From: Nissolia schottii
Lineage: Eukaryota > Streptophyta > Magnoliopsida > Fabales > Fabaceae
DNA: 64,000 bases
NCBI GenBank assembly: GCA_003254905.1
Contig: QANU01011207.1
Location: 417,409 to 481,408 of the forward strand
Reading direction: 5' to 3'
Shown here: piece by piece, positions 1 through 11,329 of the stretch
Layout of the letters: every line of letters begins with the position of its first letter
Position numbering within the stretch: the first letter of the stretch is position 1
Program-made: the position numbers and the translations under genes
The notes under the pieces: model-generated
Database searches by the model: none
The model's input: the letters and a program-made list of their open reading frames with translations, nothing else
What the model was told of the DNA's origin: nothing

Positions 1-552
1 GTCATTTTTTGCAATCATAACTGAAAATTTGACTCTGACATAACAAATATAGCAGCGCAAATCACAAACACACAATGCACAAAGACATAGAAATCAATGC
101 ATCAAATTGATACAATTATACACTAAAGTAAAGTTAATAAGTTAATAGTCTGTGCTTACATTTTGGACAAACATTTAAAGGATTAATATGAGGCATTTTT
201 ATTTTTATATGACAAGAGACTAATATATCAAAAAAAAAAAATAATAGCGAGATCGGTATTCTCTCCGAGAAAAAAAGAAAAAAAGAAAAAAAAGACACCA
301 AGCATTTTCAAGACCACACCAAGGTGTACACACTGTACAAGTAGAAACCACAGAGAGCAAGAAGAACAAAGGGGAGGAGAGAGAACATTCCATTTTCCCA
401 CTCTGCTCGTTGTTTTAATCAACCCCCTTTATCCAGTCCCCCCCTCTTTTCTTTTCTTCTCTTCCATTTCTCTCTCTTCAATTTCAATTTTGGTTCTCTC
501 TCTCTCTCTCTTCAAATTCAACCTAAAAGGGAGTGGATTTGCGCATTTTTCC
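1..552. other. Upstream region and 5' leader of the SLH-domain gene
   Basis: No gene is seen in 1-430. Positions 220-300 hold A-rich homopolymer runs. A pyrimidine-rich CT/TTC tract at about 440-515 lies just ahead of the start codon at 553, as is common in plant 5' leaders. Transcription probably starts in this stretch; no clear TATA box was picked out. Confidence 0.4.
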
Positions 553-3500
553 ATGGCTTTCGTCACTGCCACGAGCTCCTCCCCGAGCTCCCTCCAGCTC
601 CGATTGGCATTCAATGCCGCCAATTGCAGGAGGAGATTCCCCGTCTCACTCCGCTCTCGCCCTCCCCAATTCAACCCTCGCCTTCGCGTTTTCTGCGCGG
701 CGCAGAGCGGTAACGGGCCGGAGAGTGCCTCTTGGGCCGGGTCGGATCCCAAGGGCGACGGGTTCTCGGGCTGGTCCGACTCCGAGGGCGGGGAACAGCA
801 ACAGCCCAACGGCTCCAAGAAGAAGGAATCGTATGGAGGTGAGTAACAGCTCGTGGAATTCTCGAGTTGTTGTTGAGGAATCGTGACTGATAATTAAGTA
901 GCGTTAATTTAATTGAGTTTAGTTTAATTGTATGTTTATTTAAATTCTGCTAGGAGGGTTTGAGTCTTGTGTATAGAAATGGTGGAAACTAGGTAGTTGG
1001 CTGACTCCGCTCGAGGCAGATTAGGCGTATAACATGTTTGGTTTTTAGGTGGGAACTCACCGAGAATTGATTTTGGCAAATGTCAGAAGTGAAAATTTCT
1101 CACTTTTAAAGCTCTAGAATCGATTTAGGTGCTTTTACTTCAAAACCAAACATATAGTTTCCCATTTGTGGAATGCGTCTTTTATCGTAACAATTTATTA
1201 TTATAATGGCTGTTATTATGATGGTTATTGCCGAGGAAAGTTTGAAACTTGCTGGGCTTTGATTCAGTGGAACTTGGTTTTGATTGGGTTATTGGATTGG
1301 ACTGCAAGATGTTAGGCATTAACAAACATGGTCGGGGATTTGAGATATTGGATGGGGGTTAATGAAAATATTGTATAATTTGTTTTTGTTAGCGTTAGGC
1401 TGTTAGCAATGCCACATTACTTAATAACACTTTTGAAGTAGCTTGCTTTCAGGAGTTGTGGGAGTAGGAGTAGCTGGAGTCCTCCTTCTTACAGGGGTTA
1501 CCTTTGCTGCCTTATCTCTCAGCAAACGAACCGGTTCTAGTAAGTAAATCTTTATTTGCTCCTCTTGTGTGGTAACAACGAAGTTGAGTTGGGTGTAACT
1601 TGGTCTATTCTGCATACAGGACCAGAGCAACAAATGAAGCCATTGACTGCACAGCAGGAGGCACTTTTGTCCTCTGAAGACCTTAATGATGAAATTGCAG
1701 AACAAGTAAATGCTGGCAACAAGCTGGAGCAAGGAAATAGTAACACGGAAGGTCAGGTTGATATATCTAAGGACTATACATCTCCTGAGTCTGATAATGT
1801 TCTCAATGACTATAAAATTGTTGATTATTCTGATATAGGATCACAGTTGGTACACGATACTAAAAACAACTCCAATGGTATTGATGATGATGCTGCAACA
1901 AAGGCTATATCTATTCAAGAAGATTTACAGCATGAGTCAGCTGTTGATGACAAGTTAGTTGTTCCGAGTGAAAGCCAAGAGCCACTTAACCTTTCTGAAT
2001 CTGAAAATACTGTTGATTCTTTTAATGCTTATGGATCTAGAGATTTTGATAGCAACCCTGCTGTTTATTCAGCAGAATCTATTGCTGAAGTTAAAGAGAA
2101 CCCATTCAATGTTGAACCAGGAAACATGCCTGATGATGATGCTAAGCCACTACACCTTAATACAGAGCAGCAGGAGCAGGATGAAATAACCAGTTCAAGT
2201 GGCAATATAAGTCCAGCTATTTCTAATAACTCTCCTTTGGGCGCTGATAATGAGACTGAAATTGTGAGTGTTGTGGTCAATCCAGAGTCAAATAACACAG
2301 TTTCAGATCCCAAGCCTGAGTTTTTTCCTCTAGATGATCAAGAGACTGTTCTATCAGCTTCAGCCAAAGAAAGCATTTCCCTGAACAAAATGCCACAAGT
2401 CTCAGCTGGGGGAAATAAGTCATCCTTGGAAGAGAAGAGCATTCCTGGAAATGATCTGTTTAGGGAATCACCTGTCTCATCATCAACGCATACATTGGTA
2501 GATGAGCAGGTTAAAAATGACCATAACGAGGCCAGTTTTGGATCCCTTTTCTCTGCTCCTGGCATTCCCGCCCCGTCAGTAGTTTCTGCAGCTGCAAAGG
2601 TGCTTCCTGGAAAGGTTGTGGTGCCTGCATCTGTTGATCTTGTTCAGGGGCAGGCAATAGCTGCATTGCAAGTTCTAAAGGTAATATTTGTTCTTAGTCA
2701 TTTTTTTCTAGGTTATAGTGCTTTGTGCCTTTATAGATTAATTCTAGGTGTTTTTCTTTTTGTTTAAGTTTTGGTCATTGCTTGTTTTTTAAAGCTATCC
2801 ACTATAATTTAATGACTCACACAGACACAAATATAATCAAGAATCATGAAGTGTTTTCTTTTTTCAATATATAGAAGTTTATTGAGACGAAGAGAAAGAA
2901 TTAAGTGCAAAACTTCAGTGAAAAGATACCCAAAATTCAAAATCCCCAAATTCAGCATGAGATTACTGGTATTAGCTTGAGCTGTATTGGCTCACTGCAA
3001 TGTGTTAATCAGCCGTGCTCATAACTTACTATTGAAAATTTACTGGAACTGTTGAAGAAATTAGAAAGCAACTGAAATTGATAATCTCGTTCAGCTTTAT
3101 GCTTGCTTTCGTTGAATGAAGGGATAGTCTGTCAAGCATTATTTTTGCAAAGCAAGAAAGATGCGCATAATTAAATAACCACTGAAAGATGCTTATGAGT
3201 GCATAGTGTTCATAAACATACCCCTGATTTACTTTGGATTTTTGTTAATTCATGTTAGTCTCATCATTCAGAAAAGGTTGGTGTTCACTGGAAAATTGTT
3301 ATATCCTCAGGTTATTGAGCCTGATGTTCAACCCAGTGATTTATGCACACGTCGGGAATATGCTCGCTGGTTGGTGTCTGCTAGCAGTGCTCTTTCAAGG
3401 TGGTGGTTTATTTCTTCTTTCTGTTTGTGATGTTAATAACAAGATTTAATAAGGATAACTATTTATTAAGCATGTAATACATGTGGTTTTCTTTTTTGTT

Positions 3501-5721
3501 AGGAATACAATTTCGAAAGTATATCCTGCCATGTACATAGACAATGTTACTGAGCTTGCTTTTGATGATATCACCCCTGAGGACCCTGATTTTTCTTCAA
3601 TTCAAGGTTAGAAAAGGACGTAATAATCTTCTTTTTCGCTTTTTCTTAATAATGCAATCTGTTTGTATCATGTCTAAACATTGTTGATGTTTCAGGTTTG
3701 GCAGAAGCTGGACTTATTGAAAGCAAACTTTCAAGACGTGATATACAGTTGTCTGCAGATGAAGACAACAGCCCATTTTACTTCTGTGCTGAAAGGTATG
3801 CTTTGCTGAATTTGCATATCTAATTTGTGGTTACCTACTTGTTTGTGTGGCAATGCATTATCATTCAAAAATTAAAGTTATTAAGACTTGCATCATTCCA
3901 TCTTATCTATTGTAGATAGTTGCATCACCTTCTGTTTGAGGTGCTTGCAACTTTGTATAGCATACACTACAATGATGATCTCCTTCTCCTGTATTCATTT
4001 CTGCAGCCCTTTATCACGCCAGGATCTTGTCAGTTGGAAAATGGCCCTAGAGAAAAGACAGCTTCCGGAAGCTGACAGAAAGGTTGTTTAACTTGTTACG
4101 TTGATATGCTTAGCTATACTCTAAATTCAAGTAAAATTGATTTATCAAATTGAATGATTGATGGGCAGATGCTGTACCAACTTTCTGGTTTTATAGACAC
4201 TGATAAGATACACCCTAATGCATGCCCTGCAATAGTGGCTGACCTATCTGCTGGGGATCAGGGGATAATAGCTCTTGCATTTGGTTAGTCATATTCTCTT
4301 TCTAAATCTTCAAACACGTTTAACCATATGCTTCATATTGTTCTTTTTCTTCTTTAAATTGAACTCTGTCTGCTTGTTGTTCCTTCTTTTCCCTCTGTTG
4401 TTTCTTATTTGCTTTTGGTTCTCAATTTTCATTCGTTCTTATTTTTTTTGGGGCGGGGGTATTCAAGGTTATACACGATTGTTCCAGCCCGATAAACCAG
4501 TAACCAAAGCCCAAGCAGCCATTGCCCTTGCTACTGGGGATGCTTCTGACACAGTTAGTGAAGAGCTTGCACGCATTGAAGCAGAATCTATGGCTGAAAA
4601 TGCTGTTGCTGCACATAGTGCTTTAGTAGCTCAGGTCGAGAAGGATATAAATGCAAGTTTTGAGCAGGAGCTTTTAAGAGAGAGGGAAAAGATCAATGTT
4701 GTTGAAAAAATGGCCGAAGAGGCAAAACTCGAGCTGGAAAGGCTAAGAGCTGAGAGAGAAAAGGAAAATATTGCTTTGATGAAGGAACGTGCTGCTATTG
4801 AATCAGAAATGGAGGTTTTTTCAAAGTTAAGGCATGAGGTTGAGGATCAACTACAAGGGCTTATGAATAACAAAGTTGAAATAGCTTATGAAAAGGAGAG
4901 GATTAACAAGCTTCGAGAGCTAGCTGAAGTTGAAAACAAGGAAATTGCCCGTTTGCAGTATGAGCTAGAGGTTGAACGAAAAGCCTTGTCCATGGCCAGG
5001 TAAATGATGAAACTTTTTTGTTGTCCTGTGTGTGTTGACATTGTAGATATGGTAAGTTACACTATGAGGCAAATACCTTTATGACATAATTTTTTCGTTT
5101 CCCAATATAATAGAACAATTTTCAAAGTCTTATTCTCACTCGTGTGCCCAGTCATAAAGCTCATATTTCTTAGCTTATTTCAATCTGAATATTTGGTTTT
5201 CATATGTTACGTAAATTCTTGGGCTCAGGGCTTGGGCAGAGGATGAGGCCAAACGTGTAAGAGAACAGGCAAAAGCCTTAGAGGATGCTAGAGATCGTTG
5301 GGAGAGGCATGGAATCAAAGTGGTAGTCGATGATGACCTCCGTGAGGAGGCCTCTCCTGGAGTTACATGGCTTAATGCTGGAGAGCAGTTCTCAGTTCAG
5401 GGAACAGTTGATAGAGCTGAGAGCTTATCAGACAAGCTCAAAAAAATGGCAGCAGCTATTAAAGGAAAATCCAGAGATACAATTGACAAGATAATCCACA
5501 TGATTTCCCTATTCATATCAAACTTGAAGGAGTGGGCATGCAAAACTAAAAAACAGGCACAAGAATTAGGAGAAGCTGCCATCTCAAAGGCAGGTCAATC
5601 AGCCCACGCGGTGCAGCAAGGTGCCATTGAATTTGGATTTACTGTCAAAGAAGGTGCAAAGCGAGTTGCCGGTGACTGTAGAGAAGGAGTTGAGAAACTC
5701 ACCCAGAAGTTCAAGACCTGA
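553..5721 (+). CDS. Plastid-type SLH-domain, coiled-coil membrane protein (At5g23890-like)
   Basis: Ten exons read as 553-838, 1453-1539, 1620-2680, 3311-3399, 3503-3606, 3696-3795, 4007-4082, 4169-4283, 4468-4999 and 5229-5721, giving 980 residues with every splice phase consistent. The Ser/Arg-rich N-terminus looks like a chloroplast transit peptide. Exon 2 encodes a Gly/Val/Leu-rich membrane segment (about residues 97-117). Exon 3 is long, acidic and of low complexity. Residues about 460-660 hold S-layer-homology-like segments, for example RREYARWLVSASSAL and a later YTRLFQPDKPVTKAQAA. Exons 9-10 encode a long Glu/Lys/Arg-rich coiled coil and an amphipathic Lys-rich tail. The ATG at 553 is preferred because no in-frame upstream ATG exists. 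A polyadenylation signal AATAAA lies at 5996-6001. Relatives are conserved in plants; the exact function is not known to me, and a membrane-anchored structural role in plastids is inference. Confidence 0.9.
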
Positions 5722-6774
5722 TCTCTCCCCTCCATTGCACTTCGAACAGCTTTCAAGCTTATTTATAGTTGCTGATTGGACAGTGTTCTAGTTTTTCTGG
5801 TTTTCTTTTTCCAGTGCTTCAACTGAGATGATGTACCGGCTGCAGATACAGGGACATTGGCAGTTTTCAGACCACACCATATTCATATGAAACCTTGTTT
5901 GTACAAGGGGAAACTAGTAGGGATTGTAGTTGAGGAATAACCGGCTGTAATTTGCCTTTATTGTTCGAACATGTCTGCAGCTCCGTCTATGTAAAAATAA
6001 AGATTGTACCCAAAGGGCAAGTTTTGAGATAATCAACTTCAACACGTCTATTTTGAAGCATGCCGTGTACAATCGGTCTCGATCGCGACAATCAACACGC
6101 TCTATTAATAAGGAGCTTTTTGCTACGTATGTTAGTACAAGAGTATTCATGTGTCACTTCCGTGATAAAATTCCTATGAGAAGATGTTTATGGAAGTTGA
6201 TTTTGCTCCAGGTGCTATATTATGAGGGATCATCGGTCATCACACAGAAATGCGTAGCTCAGCTATTGTTAGGTGGTGACGGGTGAGTATTACCATCTAG
6301 GGCGCGTTACAAAAAAATCAACATTTTTTATAATGATTGACACAATCATCTTGTTCCCACTTCCGTTGAAGCAATTAGGTTCTCCGTTTACAAGAGATAT
6401 AAATAATCTAATGAAATGGCCATTCATAAATCTGAATTTTCTATTACCATACCAATCATAGTGACTATAAAAGAACGAGCAAAACCAATTGCACGCTAGA
6501 ACTAAAATGTATTTGTTTTCGCGTGCTGCACTATTATAGTCCAACAAAACAAAGGTGTTTCTAAACTGTGCTGATGCAATCTTTGCTTAAAAATGATTTT
6601 ACCTCATGGTGAAACACGAAATAAACCAATGGAACTTTCCATAAATCAAATAGTCAAAACGGAACATATCTAGAAGTTTAAGATTACACTAGATGATTGA
6701 ACCAAACAAAACTAAGACACCTTGTCTTTTAAAACATTGATCCACCTGTGAAACTGGAATAAAATAACTAAGAC
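5722..6774. other. 3' UTR of the SLH gene and convergent intergenic region
   Basis: About 280 bases of 3' UTR run to the AATAAA at 5996-6001. The rest, to the end of the convergent eL36 gene, is AT-rich with no supported gene; its small open frames lack recognisable similarity. The last part (about 6600-6774) is probably the eL36 3' UTR. Confidence 0.5.
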
Positions 6775-8250
6775 TTACTTCTTCTTATCACCGGCTCCAC
6801 CAGCCCTGCATACAATTAAGAAGTAACATAAGAAGTCTATTTCTCATGAAGTAATAATCTGACAAAATTAACAGAAAAAAAAGTGGTCTGAATAAACACA
6901 AGAAAAGAAGAGCAACCTCATCTTTCGGAGGACACTGGACATCTCCTCACGCTTCTTCTTAGCACGCTTATGGGTTCCAAGCTTCCTCTTGGCAACTTTC
7001 AATGCCCTCTTATCCTTTCCAACCTTCAGCAACTCAGTTATACGCTTTTCATAAGGAGCAAAGCCAGCAACCTCCCGAATGAGGTTCCTAACGAAGTGCA
7101 CCCGCTTGCTTGTTTTCTGTTTGAGATAGATATATGTTCTTTTAGAACCAGATTTATGATAAACAAGCTCACGTGTTCTAGCTTTAACTGATTACATTTT
7201 TGCCAGGAAAAATAACGTTTTAAAAGATAAAATGATAGAAAAAATTGTCTAAGCTGCAAAGAAGATGAATGCAAATGATAGTTTTAACATCTAATCACTG
7301 GCAAAGCAGTAGCAATTTCTAACTCAAAGTGCCAACTTCTTAAACCCTTTCCTGATGTTGTGCACCTTCACAAAAGCAGTGAAAAGGTAATTGTAGTACA
7401 AAGTTATTTGACCTAACAAGGAAACACATTAACTTAAACTGAACTATATTTTTTGGGATAACAGAAGAAAAATTATATAAGAAAATGTGCTTGAGCTTAC
7501 TAGACCAGCTTCAGAGAAAAATCTCAGCAAGTCTGAAGAGCAAAAACATTCAATTTATGAGCAGTTAAACACCTTCCTAGCCATTTAATGTATCAAGGAG
7601 GTTGCCTGAATTACCACTCAATATGAACTAAACTACATTTTTTTTTTATTTGGCTCCTCTAAAGTGAGAGAAGCACTTTAGAGGGTAAGTATACAATCGG
7701 AGATTCATCAACAGTTTAGGGTTTTATAAGACATAAACATCAACACGGCAAATCATTCATGCATGATTATCTGAACCGTTGAGATAGTGCACTTTAAAGG
7801 GTAAAGTGCACAATCTTAGCTACTCATGAAAACTCAACGGTTAATGATTTTATCAGATATAAACATCAACATGATAAATCATTCATGCATGATAACTTGA
7901 ACTGTTGATTTCTCGTCCAACACTTCACTCTCTAAAGCGCACCCGTCACTCGATGGGCTAAATCCCTATATAACCAGATCCTTCTATAAACTTCAAATAT
8001 ACCCCAAAATCTATACACACAACAATCACTATATTTGAATGATACACTGAATCAAATTAAATCATTTTAGAATCCAAGCTGCGCAAAACGCATTGCCAAA
8101 ATTCGTGCCCTGAAAATTGAAAGAAAATAAGAACATAAAAAATCGTACCCCCTTGCGATCGGTGGGGCGTGCAGGCAATTCCTTCTTGGTGACGACGTGA
8201 CCTTTGTTCAATCCAACGAAAAGACCCGTACTCGGCGGCTTCGGAGCCAT
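6775..8250 (-). CDS. RPL36: Cytosolic 60S ribosomal protein L36 (eL36)
   Basis: Structural protein of the cytosolic large ribosomal subunit. Three coding exons on the minus strand, 8250-8149, 7116-6917 and 6805-6775, give 110 residues, the usual eL36 length. The protein is very basic, starts [18 protein letters not shown], contains the conserved [17 protein letters not shown] and [15 protein letters not shown] blocks, and ends in a short Gly/Ala-rich, Lys-rich tail before TAA. A 5' UTR intron is indicated: an acceptor lies just before the start codon and a CAG/GTAGCT donor at about 8436. The promoter has a telo-box and site II motifs typical of ribosomal protein genes. The 1-kb first coding intron contains a duplicated 126-bp repeat. 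A second, damaged copy lies 1.5 kb further along in the same orientation. Confidence 0.95.
7671..7930. repeat. Two-unit direct repeat (about 126 bp) in the eL36 intron
   Basis: The block beginning near 7671 (GCACTTTAGAGGG) and the block beginning near 7788 (GCACTTTAAAGGG) share the order ATAAACATCAACA, AAATCATTCATGCATGAT and a GAACxGTTGA segment. The shared ATAAACAT lies at 7733 and 7859, so the period is 126 bp. It is probably a MITE-derived or locally duplicated intron sequence. Confidence 0.6.
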
Positions 8251-8458
8251 TTCCCTGGACCAAACAAAACAACAAACCCTGATTCAGAAAACCTCACAAC
8301 CATATTCAATGGTGGAGATCAGAAACTACGAGCATCAAGCTGCGTGAAAACCTAAACGTAGATTTGATCGAATGCAACACGAGAGTGATAGAAAGTGTGA
8401 GAAGAAGAGTGAACAGAGAGAAAAGGTTGAGCTACCTGGTGAAGCTTGTGGGAATAAA

Positions 8459-8467
8459 TTAGGGTTT
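8459..8467 (-). promoter_or_regulatory. Telo-box (AAACCCTAA) of the eL36 gene
   Basis: The minus strand reads AAACCCTAA just upstream of the inferred 5' UTR donor, that is, near the transcription start of RPL36. Telo-boxes are established elements of plant ribosomal protein and translation-factor promoters. Confidence 0.7.
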
Positions 8468-8606
8468 TGGCAGTAACACTGCTTCTTTGGCTTTTATTGC
8501 AGAAAAGAGGAGCTGGTCGAGCTGCTTGGTATCGGGTCGGGTCATGGATCTGCGCTTGGGTTTCGAGTTTAGGAAACCTGGACAGGTCCTTTGGATTTTT
8601 AGGTAA

Positions 8607-8652
8607 GGCCCAAACATTGGTTGTGATTCATTGTTTGGGGCGATCTGGCCCA
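8607..8652 (-). promoter_or_regulatory. Pair of site II motifs upstream of eL36
   Basis: Two GGCCCA hexamers on the plus strand (8607-8612 and 8647-8652) read as TGGGCC on the gene strand. They are 40 bp apart and about 150-190 bp upstream of the telo-box. Site II (TGGGCY) plus telo-box is the usual combination recognised by TCP factors in ribosomal protein promoters. Confidence 0.6.
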
Positions 8653-8699
8653 ATGTTAACACAGCCTTGGTTTACAGCAATCACTATCGTCTATTTTGG

Positions 8700-9726
8700 A
8701 TAGGGACATTACTCTTTTCGATACAGTTTTTCTAAAATGAGTTTGTTTCAATTATAGATACTCTATTAAGCGGTGCTTACAACGATTGACATAATCGATA
8801 AAGAATAATCTCGTATTTTATATGGAGGCAAGTTCAACTTCTGCTACTAGTGTCAGCGGTACCAATGATGATTAACATAGTTGGTAAATAATAGTCTCAT
8901 CTTGCAGAAGAACGCAGGATCAATTTTTGTTTTTAATGTCAAGACTGTGATTGATAAGTACCTCTAGTGTGAATTAAACTGATTAGTGATTAGAAATAAA
9001 GTACTTCCGTGCCGATCACCAAGTGATGCTTGCTATAGAGTTGTGCTCCTCTTTTTTCAAGCATTCACGTATGGTTACAAAAATCATTCATTACTTGCAA
9101 ATTTGTATACTACCACTGAATCTGCTTATTTCATGATCTGGAATCATTCCCGTTCCAAACATTCTAATTACATTTTACATCACCATTAAATACACATTGT
9201 CCATACACGTTCACCTTTGTTGCCAATATATTTAATTGGATAGCAAAAAAGTTCTAAATTAGTAATAGTATAGAAACAAGTTGGAATGGTAGCTCCCTTA
9301 GAATTTGGTAGGGGCGCCTTTCTTTATATTCTTTCTATAATAATGCAATGTGAAGCGCCAAGCAATTAAAGAATTTTACCCTTGCATGAATTGCTCCAAT
9401 TTATAGGCCTATCATATATCAGTGCAAACAATATAGATACGAATAGTGTGGTCAATGATTAAAAGAACGATGGTATATATAATATATATCGGGGTATGTA
9501 AGATTGAAAAGCACACAATACCGAAGAAACAAATGCGCAGATGCAACCTACAAAGAGATTTTATCCAAAATTTCTGGCCGCTTACAAAAAGTAGAACAAT
9601 TGAACTTTCCATAACGCAGTCAAAATAAGCCATTTCTAAAAGAAAAAAAATACACTGAAATATTTTCTATCAAAACATTGAAACCTCCTGTGAAACTGGA
9701 ATGAAGTAAACAAGTCTTTCTTCTTT
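8700..9726. other. Intergenic region between the two eL36 copies
   Basis: AT-rich sequence between the promoter of RPL36 and the damaged downstream copy. No coding region, RNA gene or clear mobile element was recognised; short open frames here have no family resemblance. Confidence 0.4.
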
Positions 9727-9730
9727 TTCT

Positions 9731-10886
9731 CACCAGCTCCACCAGCCCTGCACACATTTAGAGAACAAGACGCAATAATTAATACCAAGACCTTCAAATA
9801 ATGATGGTAAGATTAGTTATTAACAAATGATAGAATATGCATAACCACAAAAATACAATGATAATGACAATGGAACACAGAACAACCTCATCTTTCTGAG
9901 AACATTAGACATCTCTTCACGCTTCCTCTTTGCGCGTTTATGTGTTCCAAGCTTTCTCTTAACTTTCAACGCCCTCTTATCTTTCCCAACCTTCAGTAAC
10001 TCGGTTATGCGCTTCTCAAAAGGCGCAAAACCGGCAACCTCACGTACAAGGTTCCTTACAAAGTGCACCCGCTTGCTAGTTTTCTGTTAGCAACGGCATT
10101 CTTTTCATGACTGCATTAAAGATAAGTAAGCCAAGCCCAAAGCACATCAAAAACAAAATCACACCATCTCTTCTTCAAAATTAATCTGCAATGACCAACC
10201 CTTTCATTTGCATCTAAACTTCTTCACTTGCAAGTAGCAACCGGGTTTACATTTAAGGGTGAATGCCCTAATTGGTCCCTAAATCTTTTATCGGTGTCCA
10301 CATTAATCTCTCAACAAAAAAAACCCAATTGGTCCCTGACCATTTCAAAAGTTACCCTCATTAGTTACCATTTCATATGAAAGGACTAACGAGGGTCATA
10401 TTTGACATGTTCACGGACCAACAGAGGACTTTTTTTGTGTTGAGGGATCAATGTAGGGCACCAGTAAAAGGTTCAAGGATCAATTAGGGCATTCCCCCTA
10501 TATTTAAAAAAGGCTAATCAAAAGATAGACAAACCTAGTCTATTAATAAGTTGGCAGTAAGAGGATTTCAACAAGGGGGTAAAAACTGAACTATAACATG
10601 AAAACATATCCACATATAAAATTACAAAATGTAACTAAATTCACAAAAACAAGGTAAACCAAACTGTGCATGAAACGAAACAGAGTCACTACATTGGATG
10701 ATAATGTGTATAATTGCAACATTTACAATCTAAAACATGCAAATGTGTGTGGCTAAAATTTGTGCAGCAGCAATTCACACTTACCCCTTGCGATCAGAGG
10801 GGGGCGGAGCCAATTCCTTCTTTGTCACAACATGACCCTTGTTCAAGCCTACAAAACAGACCCGTACTTGGCTGCTTAGGAGCCAT
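9731..10886 (-). pseudogene. Damaged tandem copy of the eL36 gene
   Basis: It has the same exon plan as the intact copy (10886 to about 10786, 10083-9887, and from 9747), including the 5' UTR intron acceptor next to the start codon and a donor near 11324, so it arose by DNA duplication and not retroposition. Defects: one extra T in exon 1 after the GLF codons shifts the frame and leads to TGA after about 30 codons; exon 1 ends one G short; exon 2 has lost the alanine codon in the KVAKRKL stretch; and the stop codon in exon 3 is lost, so the frame would run on for about 27 further codons. Exon 2 still encodes a good eL36 core ([19 protein letters not shown]). Intron 1 carries a MITE. Transcription may persist but a normal eL36 cannot be made without correction. 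Confidence 0.85.
10254..10502. mobile_element. MITE with long terminal inverted repeats
   Basis: The left end reads AGGGTGAATGCCCTAATTGG and the right end, reverse-complemented, AGGGGGAATGCCCTAATTGA. Similarity between the arms continues for about 60 bp. The flanks ACATTTAA and ATATTTAA look like an 8-bp target duplication with one mismatch. It is about 250 bp, carries no coding sequence, and lies in intron 1 of the eL36 pseudogene. The superfamily (hAT or Mutator) is unresolved. Confidence 0.75.
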
Positions 10887-11329
10887 TTCCCTGATCCAAA
10901 AACCACAATTCAAACACCATACAGAACAATTTCACCGATTAAGATCGTAACTAAGAGCAAACAAGTAATATGAAACATGATTTGACCTAATTGGTGTTTG
11001 TTTGAATTTGATTAACTCACTCAAAAACACACAGCTCTTCAGCTGAAATCTCTACCTGCAGCATTTCTTTCGGAAATCACTTTTTCTAAACGGGAAAAAT
11101 GAATGCTAGATCCAAACACGCACCAAATCTACCAAAATCAAATGCTAAATTTAACCCCATGAGAACGCCCTCATTTGAGATCTAGAAAAAAGCACGCAGA
11201 GTATGGAAAATTAGGTGAGATCGCGATTCTTTTTTTCTTTGAAGTTCCAAAGGATTCCGAGCAACCACACGCCGAAAGAGTGAAGGAGAAGATTGAAAAT
11301 GAGGGAGGTTTTTTTAGTTGTACCTGCTA

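Noticed and set aside
9731..10886. Second eL36 copy as a processed (retroposed) pseudogene
   Set aside because: It keeps the same introns and 5' UTR intron as the intact copy and has no poly-A tail, so it is a DNA-level tandem duplicate.
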